The position numbers and the translations under genes are program-made. Shown in pieces: positions 24,493 through 32,843 of a DNA stretch of 64,000 nucleotides. The stretch spans positions 682,309 through 746,308 of the forward strand of contig NZ_WTUW01000002.1 of the NCBI RefSeq assembly GCF_009882915.1. The letters run 5' to 3'. The notes beneath the pieces were generated by a model. That model saw nothing but the letters and a program-made list of their open reading frames with translations. It did not search any database and was not told the origin of the DNA. The stretch comes from Sneathiella litorea (GTDB lineage Bacteria; Pseudomonadota; Alphaproteobacteria; Sneathiellales; Sneathiellaceae). How positions within the stretch are numbered: the stretch's first letter is position 1; every line of letters begins with the position of its first letter.

Positions 24493-25236
24493 TTAACCGT
24501 TCCTTCTAAGGCTGCGTTGTGCCTGACGAAGCGCTTCGCCCTGGATTTGCGTCTGGCTGAGGCGGAAACTCGCCGCATCGGGCGTCGAGATATTGAACGC
24601 CATATTGATGACGGGTGCCGCTGTGGCATTATTCGCTTGCCGCTGCTGCGCCGGGGTTTCGATCGTCACCCGCTCCCCCCGCGTCAGACGGAGGGGCACA
24701 AGATTCTGGTCCACCCCTGTCGCGCCGCCGACGGTGAACTGCCCGCCGGTCGAAAAGCCGGGGATCAGGCTGGTGAGCGATGAACCGCCACCGCCGCCGA
24801 AAAACGCACCCGCAAGTTCGGTGAGCAACCCGCCCGATCCGCCAAGGCTCTGACCCGCCGTCGAGGTAAAGGTCTTTGTGCCGAGGCGAATGAGGTCGGC
24901 TTCCAGCCCTTGCAGGACCGTCTTGAAATCCTTGCCCGACAGGAGCAGTTTCTCGAACGCGCCCTCGAACGCGGTGCCGATACCCGCCGCGACCTTGCCC
25001 GAAATCTCCGCGAAATCAGTCATTTCCTCCTTCGCGGTTTGTAGGCCGGCGTTCAGATCATCAACGAAACCGCCCGTCCCGCTTGAGCTGGCAAGCCCGT
25101 TTTGCAAGCCGGAAAACTGCTGCGTCAGGCGCGCGGCTTCTTTTTCTGCCTTGCGGGTCTTGTCGCCGAGCGTGTCGAGATTTCTGAGCAACCCGTCCAG
25201 CCCGCCGAGGGCGGTGAAATCACTGTTATTTGCCAT
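24493..25236 (-). CDS. Short tail tape measure protein
   Basis: A 247-residue protein from ATG 25236. The N-terminal coiled coil is DGLLRNLDTLGDKTRKAEKE, followed by a helical region with the hydrophobic segment AGIGTAFEGAFEKLLLSG. A glycine-rich C-terminal half follows (GGGGSSLTSLIPGFSTGGQF) and ends in RLTRGERVTIETP. This matches the short tape measure of Rhodobacter GTA (about 220 residues) rather than full-length phage tape measures, predicting a short tail. The frame continues up to 25470, but that part overlaps the chaperone genes. Confidence 0.85.
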   Translation of the reverse strand: MANNSDFTALGGLDGLLRNLDTLGDKTRKAEKEAARLTQQFSGLQNGLASSSGTGGFVDDLNAGLQTAKEEMTDFAEISGKVAAGIGTAFEGAFEKLLLSGKDFKTVLQGLEADLIRLGTKTFTSTAGQSLGGSGGLLTELAGAFFGGGGGSSLTSLIPGFSTGGQFTVGGATGVDQNLVPLRLTRGERVTIETPAQQRQANNATAAPVINMAFNISTPDAASFRLSQTQIQGEALRQAQRSLRRNG

Positions 25237-25594
25237 TTTCCAAATCCTTTTTATGCATCGCTGCTTTCCGCTGCCAGAGCGCGAAGAGATCGAGGAGGAG
25301 CGCGATCTCAAATCCCGTGGGGTGAAGGCCGAAGCGCGCCTCGATATCCTCCGCAATTGCTGCTGGGCGCGGCAGAACCCCCGCCGCATGGAGGGGCAAA
25401 AGCGCCATAAACCAGCTCCATACATGAGCAAGGCAGGAAGGCGGCGGTGCGGGCGTTTCTGTCTCCGCAATCTTCCGGCCCGTTACTTTGGCAAGCTGCT
25501 GATGAGCCGCCGCTCGGGTGATACCGGGGCCCACCTCCTCTGCCAGATGAAACTGATGCGCCGCCCAGTCCTTCAGCCGGGCGGCGGTCAGGGC
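25226..25594 (-). CDS. Tail assembly chaperone, -1 frameshift extension (GT-type)
   Basis: This reading frame has no good start of its own; the first candidate is GTG 25534. It is open without stops back to the slippery heptamer at 25594-25600. Shifting -1 there joins it to the upstream chaperone as ...RANFL|ALTAARLKDWAAHQFHL..., giving a fusion of about 251 residues (129 plus 122). The frame ends by overlapping the tape measure start by 11 bp, as in lambda G/GT. The helical C-terminus (AIAEDIEARFGLHPTG; LLLDLFALWQRKAAM) would be the part that binds tape measure and tube. The fusion is inferred from sequence and the known conservation of this trick. Confidence 0.75.
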   Translation of the reverse strand, partial: ALTAARLKDWAAHQFHLAEEVGPGITRAAAHQQLAKVTGRKIAETETPAPPPSCLAHVWSWFMALLPLHAAGVLPRPAAIAEDIEARFGLHPTGFEIALLLDLFALWQRKAAMHKKDLENGK

Positions 25595-25980
25595 AAAAAA
25601 TTGGCCCGGTCCTCCACGAAGGCGGCGACCTGCTCCCGTATCCAGAGATGTTCCCGATAGAGTTTTATGACATTCGCGGGCGTGGTGTCGTAGGTGACGC
25701 CATCGAACTCGATATTCTCAAAACGCTGCGTGATCGCGGCGAGCCGTTCAATCAACCGCTCCTCCAACTCCGCCGCGGTCAGTTCCAATTTCCGTTCCGC
25801 AATCTGCCGGTCAATCTGCGCGCGGAGACATTTGCGGTAAGTCTCCGCATCCTCGCCCTGCAGCCAGATAACGGCCGGAAGCGTTTCTCCCGTTTTCGGA
25901 TGACGGAGGGTGAGCGGCGCGCCCGCCTCCGACCGGACCTTCAGATCGAAGGCCGCGACATCAAATACATTCTTTGGCAT
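25588..25980 (-). CDS. Tail assembly chaperone, upstream product (G-type)
   Basis: A 130-residue protein from ATG 25980 (ribosome site AGAGGTG) containing APLTLRHPKTGETLPAVIWL and a long charged helix (ERKLELTAAELEERLIERL). It ends ...VEDRANFLP at TGA 25588. Size, position between tail tube and tape measure, and the slippery site three codons before its stop identify it as the first of the paired chaperones that coat the tape measure during tail assembly. The frame is open up to 26040, but that part overlaps the tube gene stop. Confidence 0.8.
   Translation of the reverse strand: MPKNVFDVAAFDLKVRSEAGAPLTLRHPKTGETLPAVIWLQGEDAETYRKCLRAQIDRQIAERKLELTAAELEERLIERLAAITQRFENIEFDGVTYDTTPANVIKLYREHLWIREQVAAFVEDRANFLP
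25594..25600 (-). promoter_or_regulatory. Slippery heptamer for -1 ribosomal frameshifting
   Basis: On the minus strand the upstream chaperone frame reads AAT TTT TTG CCC TGA, so T TTT TTG is a canonical X XXY YYZ heptamer in the correct phase, six bases before the stop. A -1 slip enters the downstream chaperone frame, which is open from here to 25226. Confidence 0.82.
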
Positions 25981-25990
25981 ATTACACCTC

Positions 25991-26896
25991 TTAAGCGGCT
26001 GTCCGGGTGATCTTGAGATTGGTCGCCTCATCGCTGTCATAGAGCGCGGTGAAGGGGAGCGAGAGGGTGATTGGCCCCGCGCCCAGCGTCGGGTTCTCCG
26101 CCCCGGTGTAGACGATCCGCGGGAGGACGAATTTCAGGCTGCCGCCGTCCCCGCTGCAGGTCAGGATGAGGCTGCTCTCGGTGCGGGCGGCAAATTTGTT
26201 CAGCAGCGCCGCGTCCTCGAAATAGGTGGTGATCTCCCCGGTAATACGCGATTGCCCGGCGAGGAGGCTGCTTGCCTCATCCTCCCCAATGACGAAGGCC
26301 TGCTCCAGGGCGTTATCGATATTCAGATCCAGCCCGACAACAATACCGATGCTGCTGCCCCCCTCTTCCAGCGAGCCGGAGAAACTGTCCATCGGGTCAT
26401 TAGCGGCGGCGGCCGTCGGGCTGCCATCCACGGAAGAGGAACTGATCGCGGAGGATTTGCCGATCACGCCGAACGTGCCGGTGATTAGCCGGTCGGGCCG
26501 GACGTTGAGGCGCAGGCGGTCGATCACGCAGCCGGTCAACAACTGATACTGCCCGATGTCGGCGAAGGCCCGCTCAAAAGTGAAGCTCGGCTGGCTCGCC
26601 CCCGCCTTTAACACATCCGATGACCAGCTTGACTGCATCACAGTGGCGAGCAGGTCATCAAACGCGCCATAGGAAAGTTCCGTCTCGATCGTGCCGGAGA
26701 CGGTCTTCTGCCCGTGTAGCAGATGAGCGATCTGCCGGTCGCTCCTGATTTCCGCGCTTTCCAGTGTCGTCTTGGAGAGGCCGAGGCTACAAGCCGTATG
26801 GCGGATCGCCGTCATGTCCGGGGAGGACGGCGTCGTGCCGAAGGTTTCTTCGGCGATATAACTCAGCCCGTGCCGGGCTCCGGTGGCAAAAGTCAT
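25991..26896 (-). CDS. Phage tail tube protein
   Basis: A 301-residue protein matching the phage_tube_2 type. The N-terminus ARHGLSYIAEETFGTTPSSP with RHTACSLGLSKTTLESAEIR is the usual opening of this family. The following RQIAHLLHGQKTVSGTIETE and a beta-rich body are consistent with a ring-forming tube monomer. It lies between the tail terminator and the assembly chaperones, the standard place for the major tail protein. No extra immunoglobulin-like domain is visible. Confidence 0.87.
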   Translation of the reverse strand: MTFATGARHGLSYIAEETFGTTPSSPDMTAIRHTACSLGLSKTTLESAEIRSDRQIAHLLHGQKTVSGTIETELSYGAFDDLLATVMQSSWSSDVLKAGASQPSFTFERAFADIGQYQLLTGCVIDRLRLNVRPDRLITGTFGVIGKSSAISSSSVDGSPTAAAANDPMDSFSGSLEEGGSSIGIVVGLDLNIDNALEQAFVIGEDEASSLLAGQSRITGEITTYFEDAALLNKFAARTESSLILTCSGDGGSLKFVLPRIVYTGAENPTLGAGPITLSLPFTALYDSDEATNLKITRTAA

Positions 26897-26908
26897 GGAT
26901 TTCGCTCC

Positions 26909-27298
26909 TTAAAAATAGCTGCGCCAGGAAATGCTGAGCGGCAGGGCGACTTTCTTGAGATTTCCCTCATTGGCACCGAGGGACGCCCCATCGAGATACA
27001 CATCGAGGCTGTCGAAGGTCAGCACCCGGCCCTTGTCAAAATGGGCACGAAGGGCATCGATGCGGCTCTGGGCGGCAGTCATGTCGGCGTCATGCACGGT
27101 GATGCGATACTCGCCCGTATGCAGCTCCACCGCGCTAACGCCTAAGAAAATTCCCTCCGCCGGGGCGGGCAGGAACTGAACTTCCAGATAGGCCGTGCCG
27201 TGGGCGGGGTAATAAGGCGCGCCCGGAAAGGCCACATCGTCAGACTCATAAGCCTGAAGCCGCGCATCCAGCGCCGCCTGAATTTTGCGATAGCTCAT
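26909..27298 (-). CDS. Tail terminator-like protein (DUF4128)
   Basis: A 129-residue protein with YRKIQAALDARLQAYESD at the N-terminus and TAYLEVQFLPAPAEG in the middle, both typical of DUF4128. It ends with a beta hairpin KKVALPLSISWRSYF. These proteins cap the tail tube where it joins the head. It overlaps the preceding stop by 4 bp and precedes the tail tube gene by 12 bp. Confidence 0.78.
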   Translation of the reverse strand: MSYRKIQAALDARLQAYESDDVAFPGAPYYPAHGTAYLEVQFLPAPAEGIFLGVSAVELHTGEYRITVHDADMTAAQSRIDALRAHFDKGRVLTFDSLDVYLDGASLGANEGNLKKVALPLSISWRSYF

Positions 27299-27654
27299 TG
27301 ATAGCTCACCTCGTAAAGAATGCTCGCGCCGGTATCGACGGCAACCGCCTGCAGCAGGGTGAAAGTCGAAGAGCCGATAATCAGGTCGTCATCCGCTTTC
27401 GGTGTCACGTCCTCGCATTCGATCAGCGCGTGATGGAGCGTGGGGTTTATTGGCGTGCCCACCGCATTTGCGGTGTCGGAGAGGGATTTCTCCGTCCTCA
27501 CCAGTCGGATGGTGGTGTCGGTTGTTGTCTCACTCGCGCCGCTGCCGGGCTCATACGCGCCTTGGGTCTTCTGACGGAGTGTGGCGCTCACGGCCACCTC
27601 GCCGATGGTATCGAAAAGATCGCGCACCATCTGCCGGATCATGTCATGACGCAT
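27295..27654 (-). CDS. Head closure/neck protein, putative
   Basis: A 119-residue protein containing MIRQMVRDLFDTIGEVAVSA and a beta-rich half (IECEDVTPKADDDLIIG; FTLLQAVAVDTGASILYEV). The motif of a disposable property loop plus a TxxADDxxxxG stretch is seen in head-closure proteins between the connector and the tail terminator. It overlaps the next gene by ATGA. The assignment rests mainly on position. Confidence 0.62.
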   Translation of the reverse strand: MRHDMIRQMVRDLFDTIGEVAVSATLRQKTQGAYEPGSGASETTTDTTIRLVRTEKSLSDTANAVGTPINPTLHHALIECEDVTPKADDDLIIGSSTFTLLQAVAVDTGASILYEVSYQ

Positions 27655-27656
27655 GG

Positions 27657-28127
27657 CTATCCCCTCACCATCTGGCTGTCCTGGGCGCGCGCTCCGATCT
27701 GTTGCAGCAGGCGAAAGACGAAGCTCATGCGCTTTCTGCCTTCCTCATACGTCATCTCAATGGGGCCGATTTTCTGCCGTGTTATCTGCCGGTCATCGAG
27801 GCCGTTGGGATCGCGGAGAAAAATATCCGCAAGCTCCAACGTCGCGGTGCGAAGCGCATGAGGGATGCCGGTCATGGCCCGCCCGTCGCGGTCATAGGCG
27901 CCACTTCGCGGCCATTTCAGGCCCTGATCCCAATCAAGGACCCTGCCGGGATAGAGATAGCTGTCGATATGCAGGGCCGCCCGGATCAGGGCAAGTTCGC
28001 GCTGGCCGTCCGTGGCGCTGGTCCAGTCATCATTGGCAAGCGCAGTGAAATGACTGTCCGCCTCGTCAAGGGACACGTAACTCGTCGCCCCGGTCACGCC
28101 GCTGCCGGTTTCGGTTATCAAGGTCAT
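27657..28127 (-). CDS. Head-tail connector adaptor with DnaT-like domain
   Basis: A 156-residue protein containing SYVSLDEADSHFTALANDDW and QRELALIRAALHIDSYL, followed by LKWPRSGAYDRDGRAM and GIPHALRTATLELADIFLRD. This is the pattern annotated as a DnaT-like ssDNA-binding domain in phages; structurally these are head-tail adaptors bound below the portal. It is the first gene after the coat gene terminator and precedes the closure protein by 2 bp. Confidence 0.8.
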   Translation of the reverse strand: MTLITETGSGVTGATSYVSLDEADSHFTALANDDWTSATDGQRELALIRAALHIDSYLYPGRVLDWDQGLKWPRSGAYDRDGRAMTGIPHALRTATLELADIFLRDPNGLDDRQITRQKIGPIEMTYEEGRKRMSFVFRLLQQIGARAQDSQMVRG

Positions 28128-28149
28128 GGATTTTTTCCTGCTAGATCAG

Positions 28150-28188
28150 AAAAGAAAAAGGGAGCGGCGATGTTTCGCACCGCTCCCC
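28150..28188 (-). terminator. Intrinsic terminator directly after the coat gene
   Basis: On the minus strand GGGAGCGG (28187-28180) and CCGCTCCC (28167-28160) form a perfect 8-bp stem with an extra inner CGA/TCG pairing, followed by TTTTT. It begins 9 bp after the coat stop and 23 bp before the connector gene, inside the structural operon. Confidence 0.85.
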
Positions 28189-28195
28189 ACTCCGG

Positions 28196-29326
28196 TCAGC
28201 CAGCGAGACGGACCGCCAGCTCGGGCCGGACCAGCGCGACACCCCAGAGAATGTCGAACTCCCAGACGACCTGCTTGTACTGTCGCGCCACCTCAAGGCG
28301 GAGCGAGATGCCAGTCATCGGATCGGTCATCGACAGGATCTGGCTGCCAAGTCCCATGTCCTGCGTGCTATGGGCCAGCGGACGGTTGGCGAAGGCAAAG
28401 GCGTCACGGTTGAACACCAGGTTGACCACATGATCATCGACGAAGGTCATTGCCGCGTTATCCGACGGCGCGGAACTAATCGCCGGGGCGATGGTCAGGG
28501 TCGATTCCGTGCCCAACAGGTCCGTTGCGGCCTGCACCACATATTGCTGCGTATCGCCATCTATGGTGAAGATATCCCCGACGGCGGGCTTGGTCGTAAA
28601 ACCATCGGCGATGAGCGTCGTGCCTGCCTGCGATCCGCCTTTCACCAGCGGCGTTCCCTCCGCCCCGGTGACATGGGTGGCAACATGATCATCGCTGTAC
28701 CAGTCGATGCCATATTTGCGGCCGATCTCGCCTTCGATCTTGGCGGAGCTGCTGCCCGCTCGGTCCGCATCGGCGAAGGCCGCAAGATCAAGCGCGTTGG
28801 ATTCCGCATCGAAATCAAGCACGCCATAGCGGTACTCTTTCGGGGCCTTTTGCTCCAGCAGCAGCTTTCTGGCTGCCGTCGCATCGCTCGCATCCGACGC
28901 AAAGGGTGTCGTGCCCGCCGTGCCGACCAGACCATAGATGCCGGTATATTTCGCATGGATCGACTGGTTGACCGCATTGGCAAGCGCACGAATAGCCGCG
29001 CTTGCCTGCACGGGCATGAAATTCTCCCGCGCCTCGACCTCCATCATTTCCTTGTCGGTGAGATAGAAATCCGCCTTCTTCCAGTTGTTAAGCTCGATCT
29101 GCACCTTCTCAAGCGTTGAACTGGTCGGTGTCGGCGGGGTGGTGCCGGGCGTCACGTCATCCGCCGTCAGGTCGGACGGCAGGATCACATCGATGGTGTC
29201 GCCCTTCTCAGCCGCATCGGCACTGAAATCGCCATTCACGAGGCGGGGCATCACGGTCTGTTCGCGCAGGGCCATCAGGCCGCGCGCAAGGATCTTCGGC
29301 ATGGCGGCCGAGATATCATTTGCCAT
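28196..29326 (-). CDS. Major capsid protein, P22 coat-like
   Basis: A 376-residue coat protein. The N-terminal arm ALREQTVMPRLVNGDFSADA precedes the family core GDTIDVILPSDLTADDVTPG. The Asn/Gln-rich helix RALANAVNQSIHAKYTGIYG follows, and the C-terminal part includes NLVFNRDAFAFANRPL and VVWEFDILWGVALVRPE. These match the P22 coat protein family (HK97 fold with an inserted domain). The start is ATG 29326 (MANDIS) because GGAG lies 8 bases upstream; ATG 29332 would be too close to it. Frame-only extension to 29467 runs into the scaffold gene. Confidence 0.86.
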   Translation of the reverse strand: MANDISAAMPKILARGLMALREQTVMPRLVNGDFSADAAEKGDTIDVILPSDLTADDVTPGTTPPTPTSSTLEKVQIELNNWKKADFYLTDKEMMEVEARENFMPVQASAAIRALANAVNQSIHAKYTGIYGLVGTAGTTPFASDASDATAARKLLLEQKAPKEYRYGVLDFDAESNALDLAAFADADRAGSSSAKIEGEIGRKYGIDWYSDDHVATHVTGAEGTPLVKGGSQAGTTLIADGFTTKPAVGDIFTIDGDTQQYVVQAATDLLGTESTLTIAPAISSAPSDNAAMTFVDDHVVNLVFNRDAFAFANRPLAHSTQDMGLGSQILSMTDPMTGISLRLEVARQYKQVVWEFDILWGVALVRPELAVRLAG

Positions 29327-29406
29327 TGTCATATCTCCAGATTGGGAATTTGAAATATAGATGGGGCCCATCCCGGACCCGTGCCGCCTCTCGCGGACTT
29401 GGTTCA

Positions 29407-30111
29407 CTACATCGAGACCGATACCTTCCCGGCGGCGATATCCTCGATCCGGGCGTTGAGCGCCCATTGGTTCTGTCCGTTGATGGTCGCGAGATTGACG
29501 GGAACCCCGCTCGGGTCCATGCCGCTTCCCTTGCTGCCGGTCGGGTTGAAGGCGCGGGCAAAGACGGGGGAGCTGCGCATTTCCGCTACCAGATCCTCAA
29601 CAGTCAGGGGCACCCCTTCCGCCTTCTCGCGGAGGGAGCCGTCGGTATCAATAATTCGAAGGGATGGCGCCCCCTCCTCCTCAACCAAAGTGACGGCGGC
29701 GCGGATATGGGGCATCAGAAGCTCGACGCTCCCGCCGGCTTTGAGCAGGGCTTCTGTTGCATGGGTCGTGATCAGGAAGTCGGCATTTCGCTCTTTCAGT
29801 CGGGCGATTTCCTCATCCTTCTCCGCCAGGATCGCGTCGAACTGTTCGGTAAATTCCGCAGTAAGCGCCTTCTGCTTATTCGCCCATGCAGTCTCCGGAT
29901 CACGGCCGAGCGTCTGCCAGGCCTTCAGTTCCTTCTCGAAATTTTGCGCATTGCCGCGCTCCTTCTCCAGCGCCGAGAGCAGCCCGGAGACATCCAGCTT
30001 CTCTGCCAGATGAGGGTCGAGGGTGAACCCCTCCTCCCCCGGTTGGTAAAGGCTGCGATAGGCTTCCGGCACCTCGTTCAGGTCGGTTACGTCATTGGGA
30101 AAGTCAAACAT
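29407..30111 (-). CDS. Capsid scaffolding protein, putative
   Basis: A 234-residue protein that is mostly helical and charged. Heptad-like segments are LSALEKERGNAQNFEKELK and AILAEKDEEIARLKERNADF. The C-terminus contains PVFARAFNPTGSKGSGMDPS. It lies directly between portal and coat genes, which is the position of scaffolds in P22- and GTA-like assemblies, and it has no enzymatic motifs. ATG 30111 (MFDFPND) is preferred over the start four codons earlier. No separate prohead protease gene is visible nearby, as expected for P22-type maturation. Confidence 0.74.
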   Translation of the reverse strand: MFDFPNDVTDLNEVPEAYRSLYQPGEEGFTLDPHLAEKLDVSGLLSALEKERGNAQNFEKELKAWQTLGRDPETAWANKQKALTAEFTEQFDAILAEKDEEIARLKERNADFLITTHATEALLKAGGSVELLMPHIRAAVTLVEEEGAPSLRIIDTDGSLREKAEGVPLTVEDLVAEMRSSPVFARAFNPTGSKGSGMDPSGVPVNLATINGQNQWALNARIEDIAAGKVSVSM

Positions 30112-30123
30112 GGAAAACCTCAA

Positions 30124-30146
30124 TAAAAAAGCCCCGAAACGGGGCC
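30124..30146 (-). terminator. Intrinsic terminator between portal and scaffold genes
   Basis: On the minus strand GCCCCG, a TTT loop and CGGGGC are followed by TTTTTT (30130-30125). It is a strong short terminator within the structural operon, ahead of the scaffold start at 30111, implying read-through, antitermination or a promoter nearby. Confidence 0.85.
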
Positions 30147-30177
30147 CTGCAAATTAAAAGATCAAATCGTGTCGGCG

Positions 30178-31500
30178 CTAGTCGGCGGCGGCGTTCGCCT
30201 GTAAGCTGTCGCCAAGAAGCCCGCGCGCCTTTGCCTCGCGGATCAGTTCCTCCCCGCTTACATCGCCAAGGCGGCGCGCCTCCAGCAGGAAGTCAAGATC
30301 GCGCTCGCTCGCCTGCGCCGCGCCAGATTTCGCCGCAACTGCAATGCTGCCGGTGAGCGGCATCTCCATCCAGGAGGCGAACAACGACAGCAGGGTGTTG
30401 AGGCTATCCTCCAGATTCATCGCCATGGCCGACAGCGGCGAGAGCGCATCGGCGGCATCCAGCGCGCGGCCGGTTGCCGTCTCCCGTTCCTTCGGGGTTT
30501 CAAACTGCAACCCGAACAGCAGCATGGCTTTTTCCAGCGCTTCCAGCTCCTTCGCGCCTGCCTCCAGCGCCGCGCCGGAGCTTTCGACATAGTAATATTT
30601 GCCCTCGCTCTCGCTGGTGGTCAACACCTTGTTGGGGCCAACCTCGATCGGGCCGTCAATCTCCGGGTTGTAGCCGGAGGCCGCGAGGATCGGGAAGGAC
30701 GCGACATTGAGCGCGTTGCGCTGATCGGAGCGGATCTGGTAATGCTCCAAATTCAAAAAGGCGAGATCCTCAAGCGGCGGCTCGGCCTGCAAAAATCCTG
30801 TCCGCGCGGTATATAGCGTGACGAGCGGAATACGGCCCAAGGTATTCTCCCCGGCGTCCGACTCCTGCCAGACGCCTTTTTTATCCATACGGTAAAGACG
30901 CCAGTGATCCGGCTCGATCACGCGGATCTGCTCCTCCTCCCGCTCCTCATAGCCGTGATAGCGCAGCGCCTTCTCGCGGATGCGGATCTGCGTGAGCACC
31001 TTGTCGCCGCCCCGGACATCCCACTGTGCGGCAATCAGTTGATCTGCCCGGACATGCACCGCATAGGGCCGCGCGCCCTGCTCCCGCTCCTCGGCGAGCG
31101 ACTGGCCGTCCACCGCCGCTGGAAAATCCACCAGCACATGCGAGAGACCGAAGACCAGCGCATCCTCGAACCAGTCGCGGGCAAAGACATTGAGGCCGCG
31201 CCCCACCAGATCGATATTGCGCAAAATGCTGACCATCTCCTCCGGCATATCGTCGGAAAGGATCAACGGTTCGGCAAAGATGCGGCCGACCAGGCGGCTC
31301 ACCGTACGGCGGAAATGATTGCGCAGCACGGTCCGGCTCGCCCGCTCCGTATAGATGGCGCTGTTCTCCGCCGGATGGCGCGGCAGATAGCGCGTACCCG
31401 CCGCCCGCATGGCCAGCGTCCCGCCCATCAGCGCCTTCGGCAGCGCCCAGCGCGCGGCCATCGCATCATACAGCTGGGAGGATGTGGAAGGATCGTTCAT
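30178..31500 (-). CDS. Phage portal protein (DUF4055)
   Basis: A 440-residue portal. The DUF4055 pattern is seen in GTRYLPRHPAENSAIYTERA, in RNHFRRTVSRLVGRIFAEPL, and later in LGRIPLVTLYTARTGFLQAE followed by LEDLAFLNLEHYQIRSDQRN. The C-terminus is helical (SLNTLLSLFASWMEMPL). A dodecamer of this protein forms the DNA entry ring of the head. ATG 31500 overlaps the terminase stop by 4 bp. An intrinsic terminator follows the gene. Confidence 0.9.
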   Translation of the reverse strand: MNDPSTSSQLYDAMAARWALPKALMGGTLAMRAAGTRYLPRHPAENSAIYTERASRTVLRNHFRRTVSRLVGRIFAEPLILSDDMPEEMVSILRNIDLVGRGLNVFARDWFEDALVFGLSHVLVDFPAAVDGQSLAEEREQGARPYAVHVRADQLIAAQWDVRGGDKVLTQIRIREKALRYHGYEEREEEQIRVIEPDHWRLYRMDKKGVWQESDAGENTLGRIPLVTLYTARTGFLQAEPPLEDLAFLNLEHYQIRSDQRNALNVASFPILAASGYNPEIDGPIEVGPNKVLTTSESEGKYYYVESSGAALEAGAKELEALEKAMLLFGLQFETPKERETATGRALDAADALSPLSAMAMNLEDSLNTLLSLFASWMEMPLTGSIAVAAKSGAAQASERDLDFLLEARRLGDVSGEELIREAKARGLLGDSLQANAAAD

Positions 31501-32843
31501 GAATACATATCCCGTTGTGATTTCTGTGAAACTTGGGTCAGCGCGTGAAACGCCTCGCAGACCGCATCGACCTGATCGTCATGGCGGCCGGTGGGGAAAT
31601 TCTCAAGCTCAGCAAGAAAATCCGCATTCCACGACCCCTCGACCAACTTTACATTGCCCGCCTCGGCCTGCGACGAGAACGGCATGGCGCGGACAATCTT
31701 GCTGCCCGTTACGGGCTGGCTTTTTACCCGGAAGCCCGCGAGCAGACGAACCAGCGCCTGAACTTGCGCCTTGCCGGCCTGTCCCGGGTCCTGCGGAAGT
31801 GCGATTTCCGCCTCCCGCCCGTCACTCATCGCGAGATTGCGGATGGCGCGTTCGACTTCGTTTGGCGAGCCCCGCAGCCGTTCAACATGCTCGACATAAA
31901 AGACCCCGCCCGCATCGCGCGCAAGCCGTGCCCCGACCGTCCAGTCCGGAGACGCACCCGGTTCCATATGGCTTGCCGCCAGGTCCCAGCCCCGCACCCG
32001 GCGGGCCGACACCGGAGCCGCCTCGACAACCGGAAACCAGCTACGGCGAAAATAGGCGCCGGCCGCAGGGCGGATTTTCCAGTTCCCTTTCAGCAGCCTT
32101 TCCCGATCGACAGTCGAGAGCGCCGCAAGGTTAGCCCGATAACCCGGGTCCCGTTCCATCAGCACCCGGTTATCCTCTATCGAGGCCGCGATAAAGGTCA
32201 CGGATTTGGCGATCTGCCCGGGATGCGCTGCCTCCAGCGCGCATTTGTCTTCGCCCCAGATCAGGCTGTCTTCATCGCGGACGAACCAGCGCAAGACTCC
32301 AGAGCGGCTGGAAATCGGATAGCCGGTTTCCGGATCGATCCACCAACGGATAAAATCGGCGACCCAGCTATCCGCATCCGGATTACAGGTTGCCCGCACA
32401 TAAGGCCGCGCCCGCCCGGTGGAGCGGTTGCGGCTCAACAGATAGAAGAACTGGGTTTCAGTAAAATGGGTTAGCTCGTCAAAGCCGATAAAGACCAGTT
32501 CCGATCCCTGCCAGTCATATTTGTTCTTTTCATGCTCCAGATGGCCGAAGCTGATCGAGGCGCCGCTCGGGAACTTCCAGCTGAGCTCGCTCTCCTTCGC
32601 CTGACCGCCGAGGGTGCCATAAAGCGCGGCGGAGGCGTCCCAGAGACCGCCCTCATTCCGCACCTGTTTCGAGGTGCGGCGGAAGATCACCGCCTTGAAT
32701 TCTCCCCGCACCGCATGACGGAGGGGCTCCATCAACAGGGCGAAGCTCTTGCCGCCACCGGCCGCGCCGCCATAGATGGCGATATCGGCGGAAGTGCCAA
32801 GAAACATCTCCTGCGGGCCGGGCTGCGGTTTAATCACGGCCAT
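31497..32843 (-). CDS. Terminase large subunit
   Basis: A 448-residue packaging motor. Walker A is YGGAAGGGKSFALLM (residues about 24-38), Walker B is SELVFIGFDELTHF, and the coupling region SRNRSTGRARPYVRATCNPD follows. The C-terminal nuclease begins VRGWDLAASHMEPGASPDWT, giving the first RNase H-like acidic residue, and has a second acidic cluster near RHDDQVDAVCEAF. Length and motifs are complete, so activity is plausible. ATG 32843 overlaps the small-subunit gene by 14 bp; the longer frame from 32927 lies inside that gene. Confidence 0.93.
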   Translation of the reverse strand: MAVIKPQPGPQEMFLGTSADIAIYGGAAGGGKSFALLMEPLRHAVRGEFKAVIFRRTSKQVRNEGGLWDASAALYGTLGGQAKESELSWKFPSGASISFGHLEHEKNKYDWQGSELVFIGFDELTHFTETQFFYLLSRNRSTGRARPYVRATCNPDADSWVADFIRWWIDPETGYPISSRSGVLRWFVRDEDSLIWGEDKCALEAAHPGQIAKSVTFIAASIEDNRVLMERDPGYRANLAALSTVDRERLLKGNWKIRPAAGAYFRRSWFPVVEAAPVSARRVRGWDLAASHMEPGASPDWTVGARLARDAGGVFYVEHVERLRGSPNEVERAIRNLAMSDGREAEIALPQDPGQAGKAQVQALVRLLAGFRVKSQPVTGSKIVRAMPFSSQAEAGNVKLVEGSWNADFLAELENFPTGRHDDQVDAVCEAFHALTQVSQKSQRDMYS

